From contig NZ_LT629702.1 in the NCBI RefSeq assembly GCF_900103345.1, forward strand, positions 3,782,001-3,846,000: a stretch of DNA of 64,000 nucleotides, written 5' to 3'. This document shows positions 24,985-35,072 of the stretch, in pieces (the stretch's first letter is position 1; the number at the start of each line of letters is the position of its first letter). The DNA comes from Pseudomonas azotoformans. Its GTDB lineage: Bacteria > Pseudomonadota > Gammaproteobacteria > Pseudomonadales > Pseudomonadaceae. The notes under the pieces were generated by a model that was not told where the DNA came from, searched no databases, and worked only from the letters and a program-made list of their open reading frames with translations. Position numbers and translations under genes: made by a program.

Positions 24985-26862
24985 TCAAACGTCCTTGAAG
25001 AATGCGGCCTTGTCGTTCTCAAACGTGGGAACGACCATCGCACGGTCGAGATAGCGGTTACCGCGCTCGCAAGAGGTCTCAGCGACGAATGAACATGCAT
25101 GACAAGCAGCCGCATGCAGACTTCGATCCTTCTGCGGGTCATGCTCGGCGCAGAGCGGATCAGACGAACATATGCGAGAGCGACGCAACGCCTGCACAAG
25201 CAACCGCTCAAGATTCTCCGGCTTACCTAGCTCGACCAAACCACCGAGGGTTCCATCGGAGTCGGCAGCCGCTGTGTAAATAATAAAGCCCGCCTGGCAG
25301 CCCTCTGCAGTCACGTCCGCATAAATGCGCTCGCGGATGCTAGCCGCGTTGTATCCGCACTCCAACGCCAGCTCACGAATCAACATATGCGCCAAGGTAT
25401 GAAGCAACACATAGCGAGCGCCTGGATATCCATCTTCAGGAGGACTTAAATGCCGAGAGTTCCGCCAACCCTTATGACCGCCACGTAAGCGATCATCAAT
25501 GCTTTTGACGTCTTCAAGCTGCTCCCACTCAGCAATAGCCTGCTCATCGAACTGTATGAAAATACCTTCGCCATGTACCTGGTTCGCAGGAACCCAATCG
25601 GGATTACCCCGTGACAGCGGAGCCTTAGTTGGACCGATTGCCAGGTCAGTTGAATCGTCAGGAGCCTCCACCCGTGTAAAGCCGAGCAGCGCATTAACCT
25701 CACGCAAACGCTTCAATAACAGCACCCTTGAGATCTTGTTCTTGAAACGCGCAGGAACATTGACTATTTCTGAGGTGAAATGTGGATAGTCATTCACTGG
25801 TGACGGATCAATCAGCACACGCCACTCAGGCCCCTTGATGTCCGACTCAGTGACATTTGTATCACCACCACAACGACGCTCTTCGATTGCAGCCCAGATC
25901 AACTCGGCGGAATATTGGTCAATCCCCGGTAAGGCACCGGTTTTTTTTAACATTTTTACTGTCAGTGGCACTTCTTCTACGCCATCAAGATCGTGGAAGA
26001 AATCCCAACCATCGTCGATAAGTTGACCCAGCGAGTCTTTAGCCTGTGGAATGGCCAACGCAGAAATGGAGATAGGAAACCAACTATTAGTCGCACCAAG
26101 CAAAACTACTCGCGGCTCCGCATCACAACCAGGTTCAAAATGATCCAGATGGGGGTGCCGACCACGGCAACCAGGTAGATTTTCTTTCCCCAACTGCCCG
26201 AAAGCATGAGCCATATTACGGGCCACGTCGCAGGACCTACACTTCACCCAAAGGTTCTCAGTTTGCAGCGAAGCACCACTCTCATAGAACGCTAAATCAC
26301 CCTTCCCTGAGGCAGTTTCAGGGCATGTTGAGCCATGATGAACAAACCAATTCCACGGAAAGTCATCCAGATGCCCATTCTTGCATGCCAGTAGGAAACG
26401 TGCGGGTACAGCATCAGCATCCTTCGCAGGCTGTTCCCTTGTTGAACCCGTACAGTCTTTATGAACAAAGCGAGTCGCTTCCGGCCGGTAACGATTCTCC
26501 TTCAGAGCGAACAACTCACTTTCATAAGGCGAAAGCATCCCGCATTTCACGCAACGCAACCAACGAGGAAAAGGCCGTACCGGAACCCCTACATTGGCTT
26601 CAGCCGAGAACGGATCAACTGTGTCGTTAATTGAAAACGGAGGCATTCGTAATGACTCAACCTGCGAGCCAAGTTTTTTTTGTACGGCAGCCAGCAGCCG
26701 GCTTTCTACCACTGGCCGACACCGATCCTTCTCCCAAAAACTTATCCCCATCGTTACGACCGATAGGTTTGGCAAATCAATCAGCGCACCTGGACCATAG
26801 GTCCAGAGCAGTTGGCTCGGCCGGACTGAACCAACGGGAGTTTTTTCGTTAGCCATTTTCAT
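24985..26862 (-). CDS. drmB: DISARM protein DrmB (DUF1998)
   Basis: The 625-residue protein has the DrmB features: N-terminal VRPSQLLWTYGPGALIDLPN, a cysteine pair WLRCVKCGMLSP, further Cys/His sites (CKNGHLDDFPW, CRSCDVAR), and a C-terminal DUF1998 domain (HTLAHMLIRELALECGYNAA; CSSDPLCAEH...AACHACSF...SCERGNRYLDR) that should bind zinc. DrmB pairs with the DrmA helicase; the DrmAB complex is the DNA-sensing core of DISARM. Its start overlaps the drmA stop by 4 bp (ATGA). Confidence 0.93.
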   Translation of the reverse strand: MKMANEKTPVGSVRPSQLLWTYGPGALIDLPNLSVVTMGISFWEKDRCRPVVESRLLAAVQKKLGSQVESLRMPPFSINDTVDPFSAEANVGVPVRPFPRWLRCVKCGMLSPYESELFALKENRYRPEATRFVHKDCTGSTREQPAKDADAVPARFLLACKNGHLDDFPWNWFVHHGSTCPETASGKGDLAFYESGASLQTENLWVKCRSCDVARNMAHAFGQLGKENLPGCRGRHPHLDHFEPGCDAEPRVVLLGATNSWFPISISALAIPQAKDSLGQLIDDGWDFFHDLDGVEEVPLTVKMLKKTGALPGIDQYSAELIWAAIEERRCGGDTNVTESDIKGPEWRVLIDPSPVNDYPHFTSEIVNVPARFKNKISRVLLLKRLREVNALLGFTRVEAPDDSTDLAIGPTKAPLSRGNPDWVPANQVHGEGIFIQFDEQAIAEWEQLEDVKSIDDRLRGGHKGWRNSRHLSPPEDGYPGARYVLLHTLAHMLIRELALECGYNAASIRERIYADVTAEGCQAGFIIYTAAADSDGTLGGLVELGKPENLERLLVQALRRSRICSSDPLCAEHDPQKDRSLHAAACHACSFVAETSCERGNRYLDRAMVVPTFENDKAAFFKDV

Positions 26863-29800
26863 TCGTCCTTATCTGCCGCTGCAGGGCGAGCCGTCCATTG
26901 ATTGTCGTCATTTATACGCGCTGAGTTCATTACTAAACGCACACCTGGCTCGACCTCTCGCATCGACATTGGCACTGTCCAGTTGTTCCAAGTTTGCGGA
27001 CCAGGCGCGTTAATCAATGCGGCGGTTCTATCCTTGTTGGGCCCTCTTTTCTCGTAAGCTAAGAGACGGTTACCCTGCATCACTTCCTTCACCCACTCAT
27101 CCGCACGTTGCTTGAGCATACTTCCAGCGAGCTTCTGCGCCGGCTCTTCCGCAACGTTATCGGCTCGAGCTTCGAGCACATTCATGGCATCCAACATTTC
27201 AGGCTGGTTCGGCTGCTTGAGACTCTCCGCACCAGTGTTCGCAGCAAAATCCGCATGTTTTGCCCGCAGTAACGACAGCATCGCGCCAGTCAAGCCTCGA
27301 TCCATCGCTCGCGGAGAGAATGGAGTGACCGACTGAGCCTCGACATGCTTGTAAAAGGTGGCGTGATAGTGCTCAAAGGTCTCGTAATGGGAGAGGTCGC
27401 GAGGCCTTGCCCAAGTCAGGACGGTGCAGACCAGACCTGGCGACTGTCGCCCTACCCGGCTAGTCGCTTGAATGTATTCCGCGGTACCTTTTGGCTGACC
27501 ATTGACTGCCATGATTCCCAGACGACTCACATCAACCCCAACCGACAACATATTGGTCGCCAACACAACGTCAATAGCACGAGAGTCCCCTTCAACCCAG
27601 CGGGTCACGTGCTTGAGCTTTTCAGGATCCCATTCAGACTTGAACATTACCTCAAGCTGATCTAGATACTTAGGGATGTCTTGGTTGGATACTCGCGAGG
27701 TCAACTCACGAATATTCATGACACTGCGCTGAGCCAAACCAGGACGCTGGACCATACTCATTTGCACGCGATAAGCACGAGTCTGCACATCGTCTTCAGC
27801 CAAACGCTTCATCCCCCCCAACTCCCGCAGTGAATTGAAGTACCCCACCATGGTCATGTATGGATCAGCGACCTTACCAAAGCGGTCGAATAACGCCTGC
27901 GCGCCAGTCAATGCCGCGGTGTAGACCCGAATTAACATCGCCGGACGCGAACTACCAGGCGAGCAAATCCCCAAATAACGTCGCCCCGGCTTCTGTTCAA
28001 TCGGCCGCTGTACCGAGAAGAAGTTGTCCTCAACATCCAAACCGTGCGGCGGGAATACTGCCACCTGACGCATGAACACGTTGTTGACCTGCTGCTGCGC
28101 CTTGCGCACGGTAGCAGTGGACGCAATTACCTTGGGACGAATTGAGCTATCACCCAACCGCCAACTACAGAGCTCATCAACGACGCTTTCATAGAGCCCC
28201 ACCATGGTTCCCAGAGGACCACTGATTAAATGAAACTCGTCCTGAATGATCAGGTCTGGCGGTCGAATTGGAATGATTGCTTTGACGGACGCAGCCGGCT
28301 TGCCCGCAGCAGCCCTATGCCCGGTATTACATTCAGAGCCAGGCCAAAGTAGGCCGTGCCGGGAGCACTCCTGCGACACGTTACCAAATAGATTTCGCAC
28401 CTTCCCGCGCCAGGCCATCATCGCGAACTTGTCGACCGTGGCGATCATCATGGTTGGTGGACGGTGGTACATCTCATCATCTACCACCATCACGGGCAAA
28501 CCAGGGTGGTCTTGATTGCTTGAGCGACCACGCGAAAAATCACATTTACTCAACTTGTCGCCGCAGTAGATCGACGTCCTACCTGCAACTTTGTCGACAA
28601 CAATATCCTGGCCGGCAGCAATCTCTGAGCCGCACCAAGGGCAGACTGTCAGCTGCGCGGGCGAAGTCATACCAGCGGTGTTTTTCTCTGGATTACGAAC
28701 GGCTTGGATAAACGCATGACTTTGTTCTGTGGTACCTGGCGTCACGTTGTTTCCAACCCACAGGCCAATAGTGAAAGCATTCTCACCCAAAGACTTGTCG
28801 CCAGACGCCAGGGCCTCGCGCCGGATATGCTCCATTGCGCAGATCAATGCGGTGGCCCGTTGAAACTGTTGCAATGTCAGAAGACGCAATGTGTAGCGCA
28901 TTATGACCGCTAGGCCACGTGATGAATCATAGCCACCCAAGTTTCCTTGTGAGCGACGAATCGCCATGGTGAACGCCGCTACACCCAAATACGCCTCAGT
29001 CTTGCCGCCCCCCGTGGGAAACCAAATCAGATCAGCGTAAGCCTGCAATGGTTGAGTGCGATCCGTATGAGCTGGATTGGCCAGCGCCGGAACAGACAGC
29101 AACAAGAAAGCCAACTGAAAAGGTCGCCAGGTACGGTTATCCGGTATATCGAAATCCGCCACATCTACGACTTGCTTCCGTCGCCGTGCTAGAGCATAAG
29201 CACTGCGCACACGCTGAATGGCCATCGCTCGATTTGCGAAGCGAAACGCAGCCAACGCTTTGTCATCGACAGCCAGCAGTTCGACGCCTGCGCATAGCCG
29301 TGCTTGAATTAATTCGCAACGCTCAAGTGCTTCGTTGGCCTGCTGGTCGTATCCAAGCACTGCGCTGCCGATCCGACCATGCTGGTCCTCAATCCAGGCG
29401 GCATAGTCTCGCGTCAACACGCCGAGTGCCGCGATGAGTGCATCCTTATCAAGGTCTGCCAGAGTCTGCATATCCAGCAAGCCTTCGGCAGTCATTTTGC
29501 GCATCGCGGCTCGATCTTGCGGGTTAGAGCCTGGCGTTTCAGTGACAGCAACTTCGTATTGCGGCATAACTACTGTACGTAGCTCGAGCGCCCTAGTTGG
29601 AGCGCTGCCAGTTGTTGCATGCACGGCAACACCATGGCCTACAGCAAACTCGACGCGATCGCGGTAAATCATTTCCAGCGCCAAACGCTCACGCAGATCC
29701 TCATCATCCTCGGCGCTGGCATCGGCATCAAGTGCTGGGCGGCGGCGGAAAACTTCTGTTACTTCGCTGCCAGTTTTCGCTCGCACAACGATTTCCGGCT

Positions 29801-30851
29801 GAAATACCCACGCGGTATCGCGATTCTCCTCTGGCTCCACTTGCCCATTAACCAGAAACAAAGTGACCAAACGATCTCCTTTGTCATTGGGCGATCTGAC
29901 CGTCCCCTGGATCCGCACCTCTGGGCTGCTAGCATCGGGCGCAATTGGTGAAATAATCCCTGGCATCATCTCGAGCGAAAAAACCCCTCCGGATGGTGCT
30001 CGCTTCCATACCTTGGCCTTTAAGAGTTTGTCCTTTATTAGCTTGGTATAATTGTGGTCGTCGTTGGGCACACGCTCATATCGCCCCCAACTCACCACTA
30101 CTTCAAGGCTTTCAATGTTGCCATCGACACAAAAGGTGAAGCCCAAACTGGAGGGCGCGAGCGATTGATTAGATGCGGCATCTACCTCTTCCTCCGCATC
30201 GGAGTCGACGCCGCCAGAGACTGATGGAGATTCAATTTTCTTGTCTTGTACTTTTGGCTTTAGATCGCCAGGATCATCACCTTCACCTTCTTCAATTACA
30301 ACCCAACCATCGCCACGATCCGCAAGTGCCATCGGCGCCAGCTTGCCAACTAGATAACGATCTCGCACGCCCATATCGACGATGAACTCTTCTGGGCCAC
30401 CAGCAGGCCCAAGCAAATCATCCATGATGGCGAACTGCAGTAATTCGCGTACGTAGGCTACATTTTTGATCAAGGGAACATCGGCAACCGTCAGCCCAAG
30501 CGCCTTGGGCAGAGATTCAGCGAACTCGGTCCATTGCACGCGAGAAATACGACCATTTGGCGAAGCAAGCCCCGTTCTTGCAAGCGGTACAGGCAATTCA
30601 ACAACTAATACTTTGTCGAAGAATAGCGTAGTGCTCTCGCTGTTGGAGCGCAGGCGCATGACACGCCCCACACGAGTAATGTCGTCAGAGGCGTTCAGGA
30701 TCAACAGCCAGTCATCTGCAGCTATTGCTTGATAGAGCGTACGCTCCCCTTTCAGAACTAGTGTGTAGGGTGCCAGAGTGGGGTCAGAGGCAAGGCTATG
30801 ATCAACTGCGACCCATGCATTCAGGGCTTTTTGTTGGGCGGCTTCAGCCAT
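26859..30851 (-). CDS. drmA: DISARM helicase DrmA
   Basis: The 1330-residue SF2 helicase has Walker A WFPTGGGKTEAYLG (about residue 620), a DExH-type box IIQDEFHLISGPLG, motif III STATVRKA, and motif V-VI ATNMLSVGVDVSRLGIMAVN then AEYIQATSRVGR. A four-cysteine insert (CPWCGSE...YCGDKLSKCDF) lies between motifs I and II. The first 550 residues are the DrmA-specific region with an acidic linker (DSDAEEEVDA). DrmA with DrmB binds DNA ends and is auto-inhibited until triggered, according to published structural work. The SD AAGGAGG lies just before ATG 30851; there is a 78-bp gap to drmMI. Confidence 0.93.
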   Translation of the reverse strand: MAEAAQQKALNAWVAVDHSLASDPTLAPYTLVLKGERTLYQAIAADDWLLILNASDDITRVGRVMRLRSNSESTTLFFDKVLVVELPVPLARTGLASPNGRISRVQWTEFAESLPKALGLTVADVPLIKNVAYVRELLQFAIMDDLLGPAGGPEEFIVDMGVRDRYLVGKLAPMALADRGDGWVVIEEGEGDDPGDLKPKVQDKKIESPSVSGGVDSDAEEEVDAASNQSLAPSSLGFTFCVDGNIESLEVVVSWGRYERVPNDDHNYTKLIKDKLLKAKVWKRAPSGGVFSLEMMPGIISPIAPDASSPEVRIQGTVRSPNDKGDRLVTLFLVNGQVEPEENRDTAWVFQPEIVVRAKTGSEVTEVFRRRPALDADASAEDDEDLRERLALEMIYRDRVEFAVGHGVAVHATTGSAPTRALELRTVVMPQYEVAVTETPGSNPQDRAAMRKMTAEGLLDMQTLADLDKDALIAALGVLTRDYAAWIEDQHGRIGSAVLGYDQQANEALERCELIQARLCAGVELLAVDDKALAAFRFANRAMAIQRVRSAYALARRRKQVVDVADFDIPDNRTWRPFQLAFLLLSVPALANPAHTDRTQPLQAYADLIWFPTGGGKTEAYLGVAAFTMAIRRSQGNLGGYDSSRGLAVIMRYTLRLLTLQQFQRATALICAMEHIRREALASGDKSLGENAFTIGLWVGNNVTPGTTEQSHAFIQAVRNPEKNTAGMTSPAQLTVCPWCGSEIAAGQDIVVDKVAGRTSIYCGDKLSKCDFSRGRSSNQDHPGLPVMVVDDEMYHRPPTMMIATVDKFAMMAWRGKVRNLFGNVSQECSRHGLLWPGSECNTGHRAAAGKPAASVKAIIPIRPPDLIIQDEFHLISGPLGTMVGLYESVVDELCSWRLGDSSIRPKVIASTATVRKAQQQVNNVFMRQVAVFPPHGLDVEDNFFSVQRPIEQKPGRRYLGICSPGSSRPAMLIRVYTAALTGAQALFDRFGKVADPYMTMVGYFNSLRELGGMKRLAEDDVQTRAYRVQMSMVQRPGLAQRSVMNIRELTSRVSNQDIPKYLDQLEVMFKSEWDPEKLKHVTRWVEGDSRAIDVVLATNMLSVGVDVSRLGIMAVNGQPKGTAEYIQATSRVGRQSPGLVCTVLTWARPRDLSHYETFEHYHATFYKHVEAQSVTPFSPRAMDRGLTGAMLSLLRAKHADFAANTGAESLKQPNQPEMLDAMNVLEARADNVAEEPAQKLAGSMLKQRADEWVKEVMQGNRLLAYEKRGPNKDRTAALINAPGPQTWNNWTVPMSMREVEPGVRLVMNSARINDDNQWTARPAAADKDE

Positions 30852-30929
30852 TTTTTTCCTCCTTGTCGTTTTCGCTTTTTAATAAGCGCTTTAACATCGC
30901 TGAAATCGTCATCGCTGCATTTGCACAGT

Positions 30930-33900
30930 TCACAAGCGTCGATTGACTGGCAAGTCGCCGAAGTCGAACGAGGGTTGCGGTGTGTTTTCTATGGTTGCGC
31001 GAATCCGTGATGCGCGCGGCTTAGAGCTGACAGGCTTGTTGCCGTGAAACCCTTGAGCGACTTCTTCTTCGAAGCGTAAGCGATTTAACTCTGAAAGACG
31101 GCGTAGTACCTCGATGCGTGCTTGTTCGCTGATAGTGAAGCGCACACGGTCGCTTTCGGGAAGGTATGGAACCTCATGAAAACCATGCTCAAGATTTAAC
31201 TCTTGCCACTCGTACGCGCGAGCCAAACATCTATCAACTTCTTTATGAAGCTCGCGTAACTTATTAATTTCCATTCCTTGATCCAAAGGATTATTGAAAC
31301 GACTGTAAAGTTTAGTCAGACCAATATTCTCTGAGCGCATAATCTCGGAACGAGTGGAGTTGTATAACTTCCCGACAGATTCAAGCTCAGACCGAAAAAG
31401 CGTCGGAAGTGGAAACGTCTCAAATGAATCTGACGTAGAGTAATTCATGTCGACACGCATAGTTGAACTTGTCTTACGGGCCCAGACCTGATGTATAGTG
31501 GACGAGAGAATCGCAAAGAGCGTCTCGTCACCACGTGCGAAAACTCCTAATTTATGCGCGAAAATCTGATTATTCGGGATTAGAGCAAATTTCAGATGAT
31601 TCTGAACCAAGCTGCAAGCCAGCACTTTCTCCGTGACGGGCATGTCTGGTCGCCAGGCTTTGGGGTGCTGCTCGAAATTGCAGCCACGCCCAATCGCATG
31701 ATATAGCGCCTTCGCATCTCGCCCAAAAAGCCACCATTTCTTCTTACGGCCCTCTGCACTTGGATTGCCTCCCAAGCGATCTCGTTCCGGCTTTACCAAA
31801 TTAAGGACGCGCTCAAACGGAAGCTTGTATTCGCATGCTTTCTGTTCTGGCCAATCCCAGAATTTGATCACCCAACGATTTGTTTTCTGTTCAGGATTGG
31901 AGTTGACATCTTCGCCATTTATATATGGAAAAATCACTTCTACGTTTTTGGCGTCGACATCAATCATTTTCTGAGCTTCTTCTGCCGTCAGCACGAACCC
32001 TTTACCTAATACATTCGAACCTTGAAACGCGATATTTTCGTTGGCCTTGAGTCGCTTTGGGCTCCACTCCTGCTGATCAGATAAAAATGCGGAAATGTAT
32101 GGAACCGGACGACCGGACAACGTTATTTCGCCTAGCCACGCTCGCTTGCACACATGCACTCGACTAGTGACAACAGATGCCACACCTGGCCACGGCTCAT
32201 TTGGATAAGCACTGTGAATTATGGCACCCGCACGAACCATAGCCTCTAGCCCTACCTGACGCGTATCGCCCTCTGCAATTGTGTTTACCGCCAGCAAACC
32301 GAAGCAGCCACCTGGCTGTAAAAGGCTCCAGGTTCGCAGGAAAAAATAGGTTACTAAATCAGCGGAACCTCGGCGTCCTTCGGCTAGATGATTGACCAAC
32401 CAATCGCGAAAAACAGTGCCTACAACACCAGTGATTCGTTGTCCTCCCAAGAAAGGCGGATTGCCGACAATACCGTCAAACCCGCTCCGTTTATTCTTGA
32501 ATACTTCTGGGAATTCCAGGGGCCAATGGAAGGGTTTTCGTGCTGACCTACCTGAAGGCGTATCAGTTGCGAGTGCAGAAACAGCACTTTGAACTATTGA
32601 TGTGATTGCGTTTCGATCACCATCGACGGCCCGTCCCGCGTTGATGGCCAGTGAAGCAATCGAGTTCTCTAAGACGGAGCCGTTACCACCGGACGCAAAC
32701 ACCTCGCCAATAAATGCATCCGCAATGCATTCAGACACTTCGAGTTTCCGACGCGCATCGGCTTCCAGCCGTGCCATCACCTCCACGTCGTGGATATCCC
32801 GGATTGGCATTTCGCGCAACCGCTGACGCAATTCGATCGCCTCAAGCACCGCCCGCTCAATATTCTGCCCAAATAGGCGCAGCTGACCCTTGCCTGCGGG
32901 GTTCATCGACAGCTCGGTTAATTGTTCAAGCGTGTGGATGCCCAACAGGCTGTCACCACAGCGCAAATTATGATCAAGGAAGCCAAAGGGGCGATCCTTC
33001 GCCAAGGTCACCAGCCATATAGACAGCTTGGCGAGTTCAACTGCCAAGGGGTTCAAATCGACCCCATATAGGCAACGCTCGGCGATGAGGCGGCGTGCAA
33101 TCACTATGCGCGTCTCGCCATCGCGAGGTAGAAGCTCCTTGTCTGCTCCGGCGTCCAGGACCTCGCCATCCACGCTCACGGTTTTGCCAAAGACTTCAAC
33201 CTGTGACCATGACTCAACTAGGCGATCAGATAGCCAACGACAGACTTGTACGAGGAAGGCGCCCGAACCCATTGCTGGATCGCAAATCTTGAGGTCTAGC
33301 AGTTCGGAAGGGGATTTTAGTGCCCAATGCTCACGTGGTACTCCCTCGGCCGGACCGACATAAGCCACAGGCGTGAGGGTATCGGTGACGATCGCTTCGG
33401 TCAGCGACTTCGGGGTGTAGTGGGTACCGGTTTCGCGTCGCCCGGACCCAGTGGTGACGATGAATGCATCTTTTGCATAAACCAACGGGTAACCCCAAGG
33501 GTCGGTTCGCAAAAGATTAGCAATTGGCAAGAGCTGATCTCGAAGCACCTCGTCGCCATGGCAGGCAGTAAGCAGATGATTGGATAGCGCAGCATCCACA
33601 ACACGGGCCAGCTCTTTGCGGATCGCACTTTCACTACGCTTTAGCGCATCAGCACGAGCCAGCTCTCGAACGAATGCGTCTTCGCCGCGTTGTCGCAAAC
33701 TCTTCAAATCATCCCAATTATAAATCGTTTTTTTTGCGCCTTTGCCACTGACCAGCTCTACCGTCACTGCATCTGTGCGTTTAACCGTGCGCTCAAGCAA
33801 ACCTTCATAGACGTAACCAATCTGCTCTACGTCGAGTGCGCGATAAGATAGGGTGCGACCCTGGTATTGTTGAATTGCTTCTAGCAATAACAACACGGTG

Positions 33901-35072
33901 CGATTGTCTATCGGTAAGGGGCGGGCATCATCCGTTCGCCAATCTGAACCTATTGAGCGGCCTTCAAGAAAGGGGAAGCGATCCGGATCGAACAAGGAGC
34001 CGCCCAGCGCCGGCAAACGTAAAGCCTCATGTTGAATGCCGCCATAAACGGCGCGGAATGTCGCCAACAAGCGCGCCCAAGCGTCATGCCGACGCTCCAG
34101 CACTTCATCCGACTCTTTGCGTAGCTGCATGCGCAAGGTAGAGATGGCGTAGTTAGTCTCATAAGACTCTTCGCCCATCAGCAATAGCCCGCGTTCTTCA
34201 GCAGATAACAAGAAGACCAGTCGCATCATGATGGTCAGGCCAGCTTCGTACAGCTGGGTAGGCGTCACTTCCTGCAGCAACGTACGAGAGCTATTCAGGT
34301 CTTCCTTGTCGAACGACTGAATAAGCACTTCGACAGCACGGCGTACCTGCTCACCCAACGCATCAGTAACCTCTTCTTGGTGTTGCAGAGACTCATCGAA
34401 GAGTGCAGGTAGCTGCTCGCTGGTATCCACAAAAAAACGGCGAAGACCTAGTAGCGTGAGAAATGCCTGGAGGGTTAATGGCTCTTGCCCCCACAAACGT
34501 GCGTACCAACTGGCGTAGGTCACTACTGAGCCAATAGGCGCATCAATTAACAGCCAACGCTCACCGTTTGTGATCAAACCCATTCGGCAGCCAGAAGAGC
34601 GGCATAATTGCACCATCTGATCGGCAGGAGTCGCTACCCAACCCTGGTGACTGACAGCTGCATCCAAATCGATATCCGCAGGGTAAGTCTGGATCAGGAG
34701 CAGTACTTTCTGACCGTCGACCAGTGCGTAATCCGGGATTAACGTGACGCCATATTCTGGCAGCAAGATGTGCAAACCGGCCGATATTGCATCACCTTGC
34801 TTTAGTAACTCACCCGAATCTATCTCATCGTAGTCAAGACCACGCGCAAGCACTTCCCGAATCCAGGCACGGTGCAACTCTTCGAACTGCGGGTCGTCAT
34901 TGTCACGCGCCTCGCACCATTCATCATAGGCTTGACGCAGGTACTTACGTACGCGCCCATCCACAGTCTCAAGACCTTGTGGAAAGGCTTTCGTTAATAC
35001 AGGTACAGCGAGGAACGGACCAGAAATCTCTATTAGCGACAGCCATTCGTCGTGGTTATTATCCAGGCTCAT
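30930..35072 (-). CDS. drmMI: DISARM adenine methyltransferase DrmMI
   Basis: The 1380-residue Type IIG/PglX-like N6-adenine methyltransferase has SAM motif I KICDPAMGSGAFLVQVCRWL (about residue 605) and catalytic motif IV GNPPFLGGQR (about 880). An N-terminal region resembles nuclease-associated domains (PDYALVDGQKVLLLIQTYPA) without a clear catalytic PD-ExK. The C-terminal third carries a target-recognition-like region. It marks host DNA so that DISARM spares it; this methyltransferase is the class-1 marker. Its start overlaps the drmD stop (ATGA, 35069-35072). Confidence 0.92.
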   Translation of the reverse strand: MSLDNNHDEWLSLIEISGPFLAVPVLTKAFPQGLETVDGRVRKYLRQAYDEWCEARDNDDPQFEELHRAWIREVLARGLDYDEIDSGELLKQGDAISAGLHILLPEYGVTLIPDYALVDGQKVLLLIQTYPADIDLDAAVSHQGWVATPADQMVQLCRSSGCRMGLITNGERWLLIDAPIGSVVTYASWYARLWGQEPLTLQAFLTLLGLRRFFVDTSEQLPALFDESLQHQEEVTDALGEQVRRAVEVLIQSFDKEDLNSSRTLLQEVTPTQLYEAGLTIMMRLVFLLSAEERGLLLMGEESYETNYAISTLRMQLRKESDEVLERRHDAWARLLATFRAVYGGIQHEALRLPALGGSLFDPDRFPFLEGRSIGSDWRTDDARPLPIDNRTVLLLLEAIQQYQGRTLSYRALDVEQIGYVYEGLLERTVKRTDAVTVELVSGKGAKKTIYNWDDLKSLRQRGEDAFVRELARADALKRSESAIRKELARVVDAALSNHLLTACHGDEVLRDQLLPIANLLRTDPWGYPLVYAKDAFIVTTGSGRRETGTHYTPKSLTEAIVTDTLTPVAYVGPAEGVPREHWALKSPSELLDLKICDPAMGSGAFLVQVCRWLSDRLVESWSQVEVFGKTVSVDGEVLDAGADKELLPRDGETRIVIARRLIAERCLYGVDLNPLAVELAKLSIWLVTLAKDRPFGFLDHNLRCGDSLLGIHTLEQLTELSMNPAGKGQLRLFGQNIERAVLEAIELRQRLREMPIRDIHDVEVMARLEADARRKLEVSECIADAFIGEVFASGGNGSVLENSIASLAINAGRAVDGDRNAITSIVQSAVSALATDTPSGRSARKPFHWPLEFPEVFKNKRSGFDGIVGNPPFLGGQRITGVVGTVFRDWLVNHLAEGRRGSADLVTYFFLRTWSLLQPGGCFGLLAVNTIAEGDTRQVGLEAMVRAGAIIHSAYPNEPWPGVASVVTSRVHVCKRAWLGEITLSGRPVPYISAFLSDQQEWSPKRLKANENIAFQGSNVLGKGFVLTAEEAQKMIDVDAKNVEVIFPYINGEDVNSNPEQKTNRWVIKFWDWPEQKACEYKLPFERVLNLVKPERDRLGGNPSAEGRKKKWWLFGRDAKALYHAIGRGCNFEQHPKAWRPDMPVTEKVLACSLVQNHLKFALIPNNQIFAHKLGVFARGDETLFAILSSTIHQVWARKTSSTMRVDMNYSTSDSFETFPLPTLFRSELESVGKLYNSTRSEIMRSENIGLTKLYSRFNNPLDQGMEINKLRELHKEVDRCLARAYEWQELNLEHGFHEVPYLPESDRVRFTISEQARIEVLRRLSELNRLRFEEEVAQGFHGNKPVSSKPRASRIRATIENTPQPSFDFGDLPVNRRL

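Noticed and set aside
24984..25211. Extended drmC start at 25211
   Set aside because: The extra part overlaps drmB coding sequence and is Arg/Ser-rich; MKTLLEAVSALV at 24983 is the natural start.
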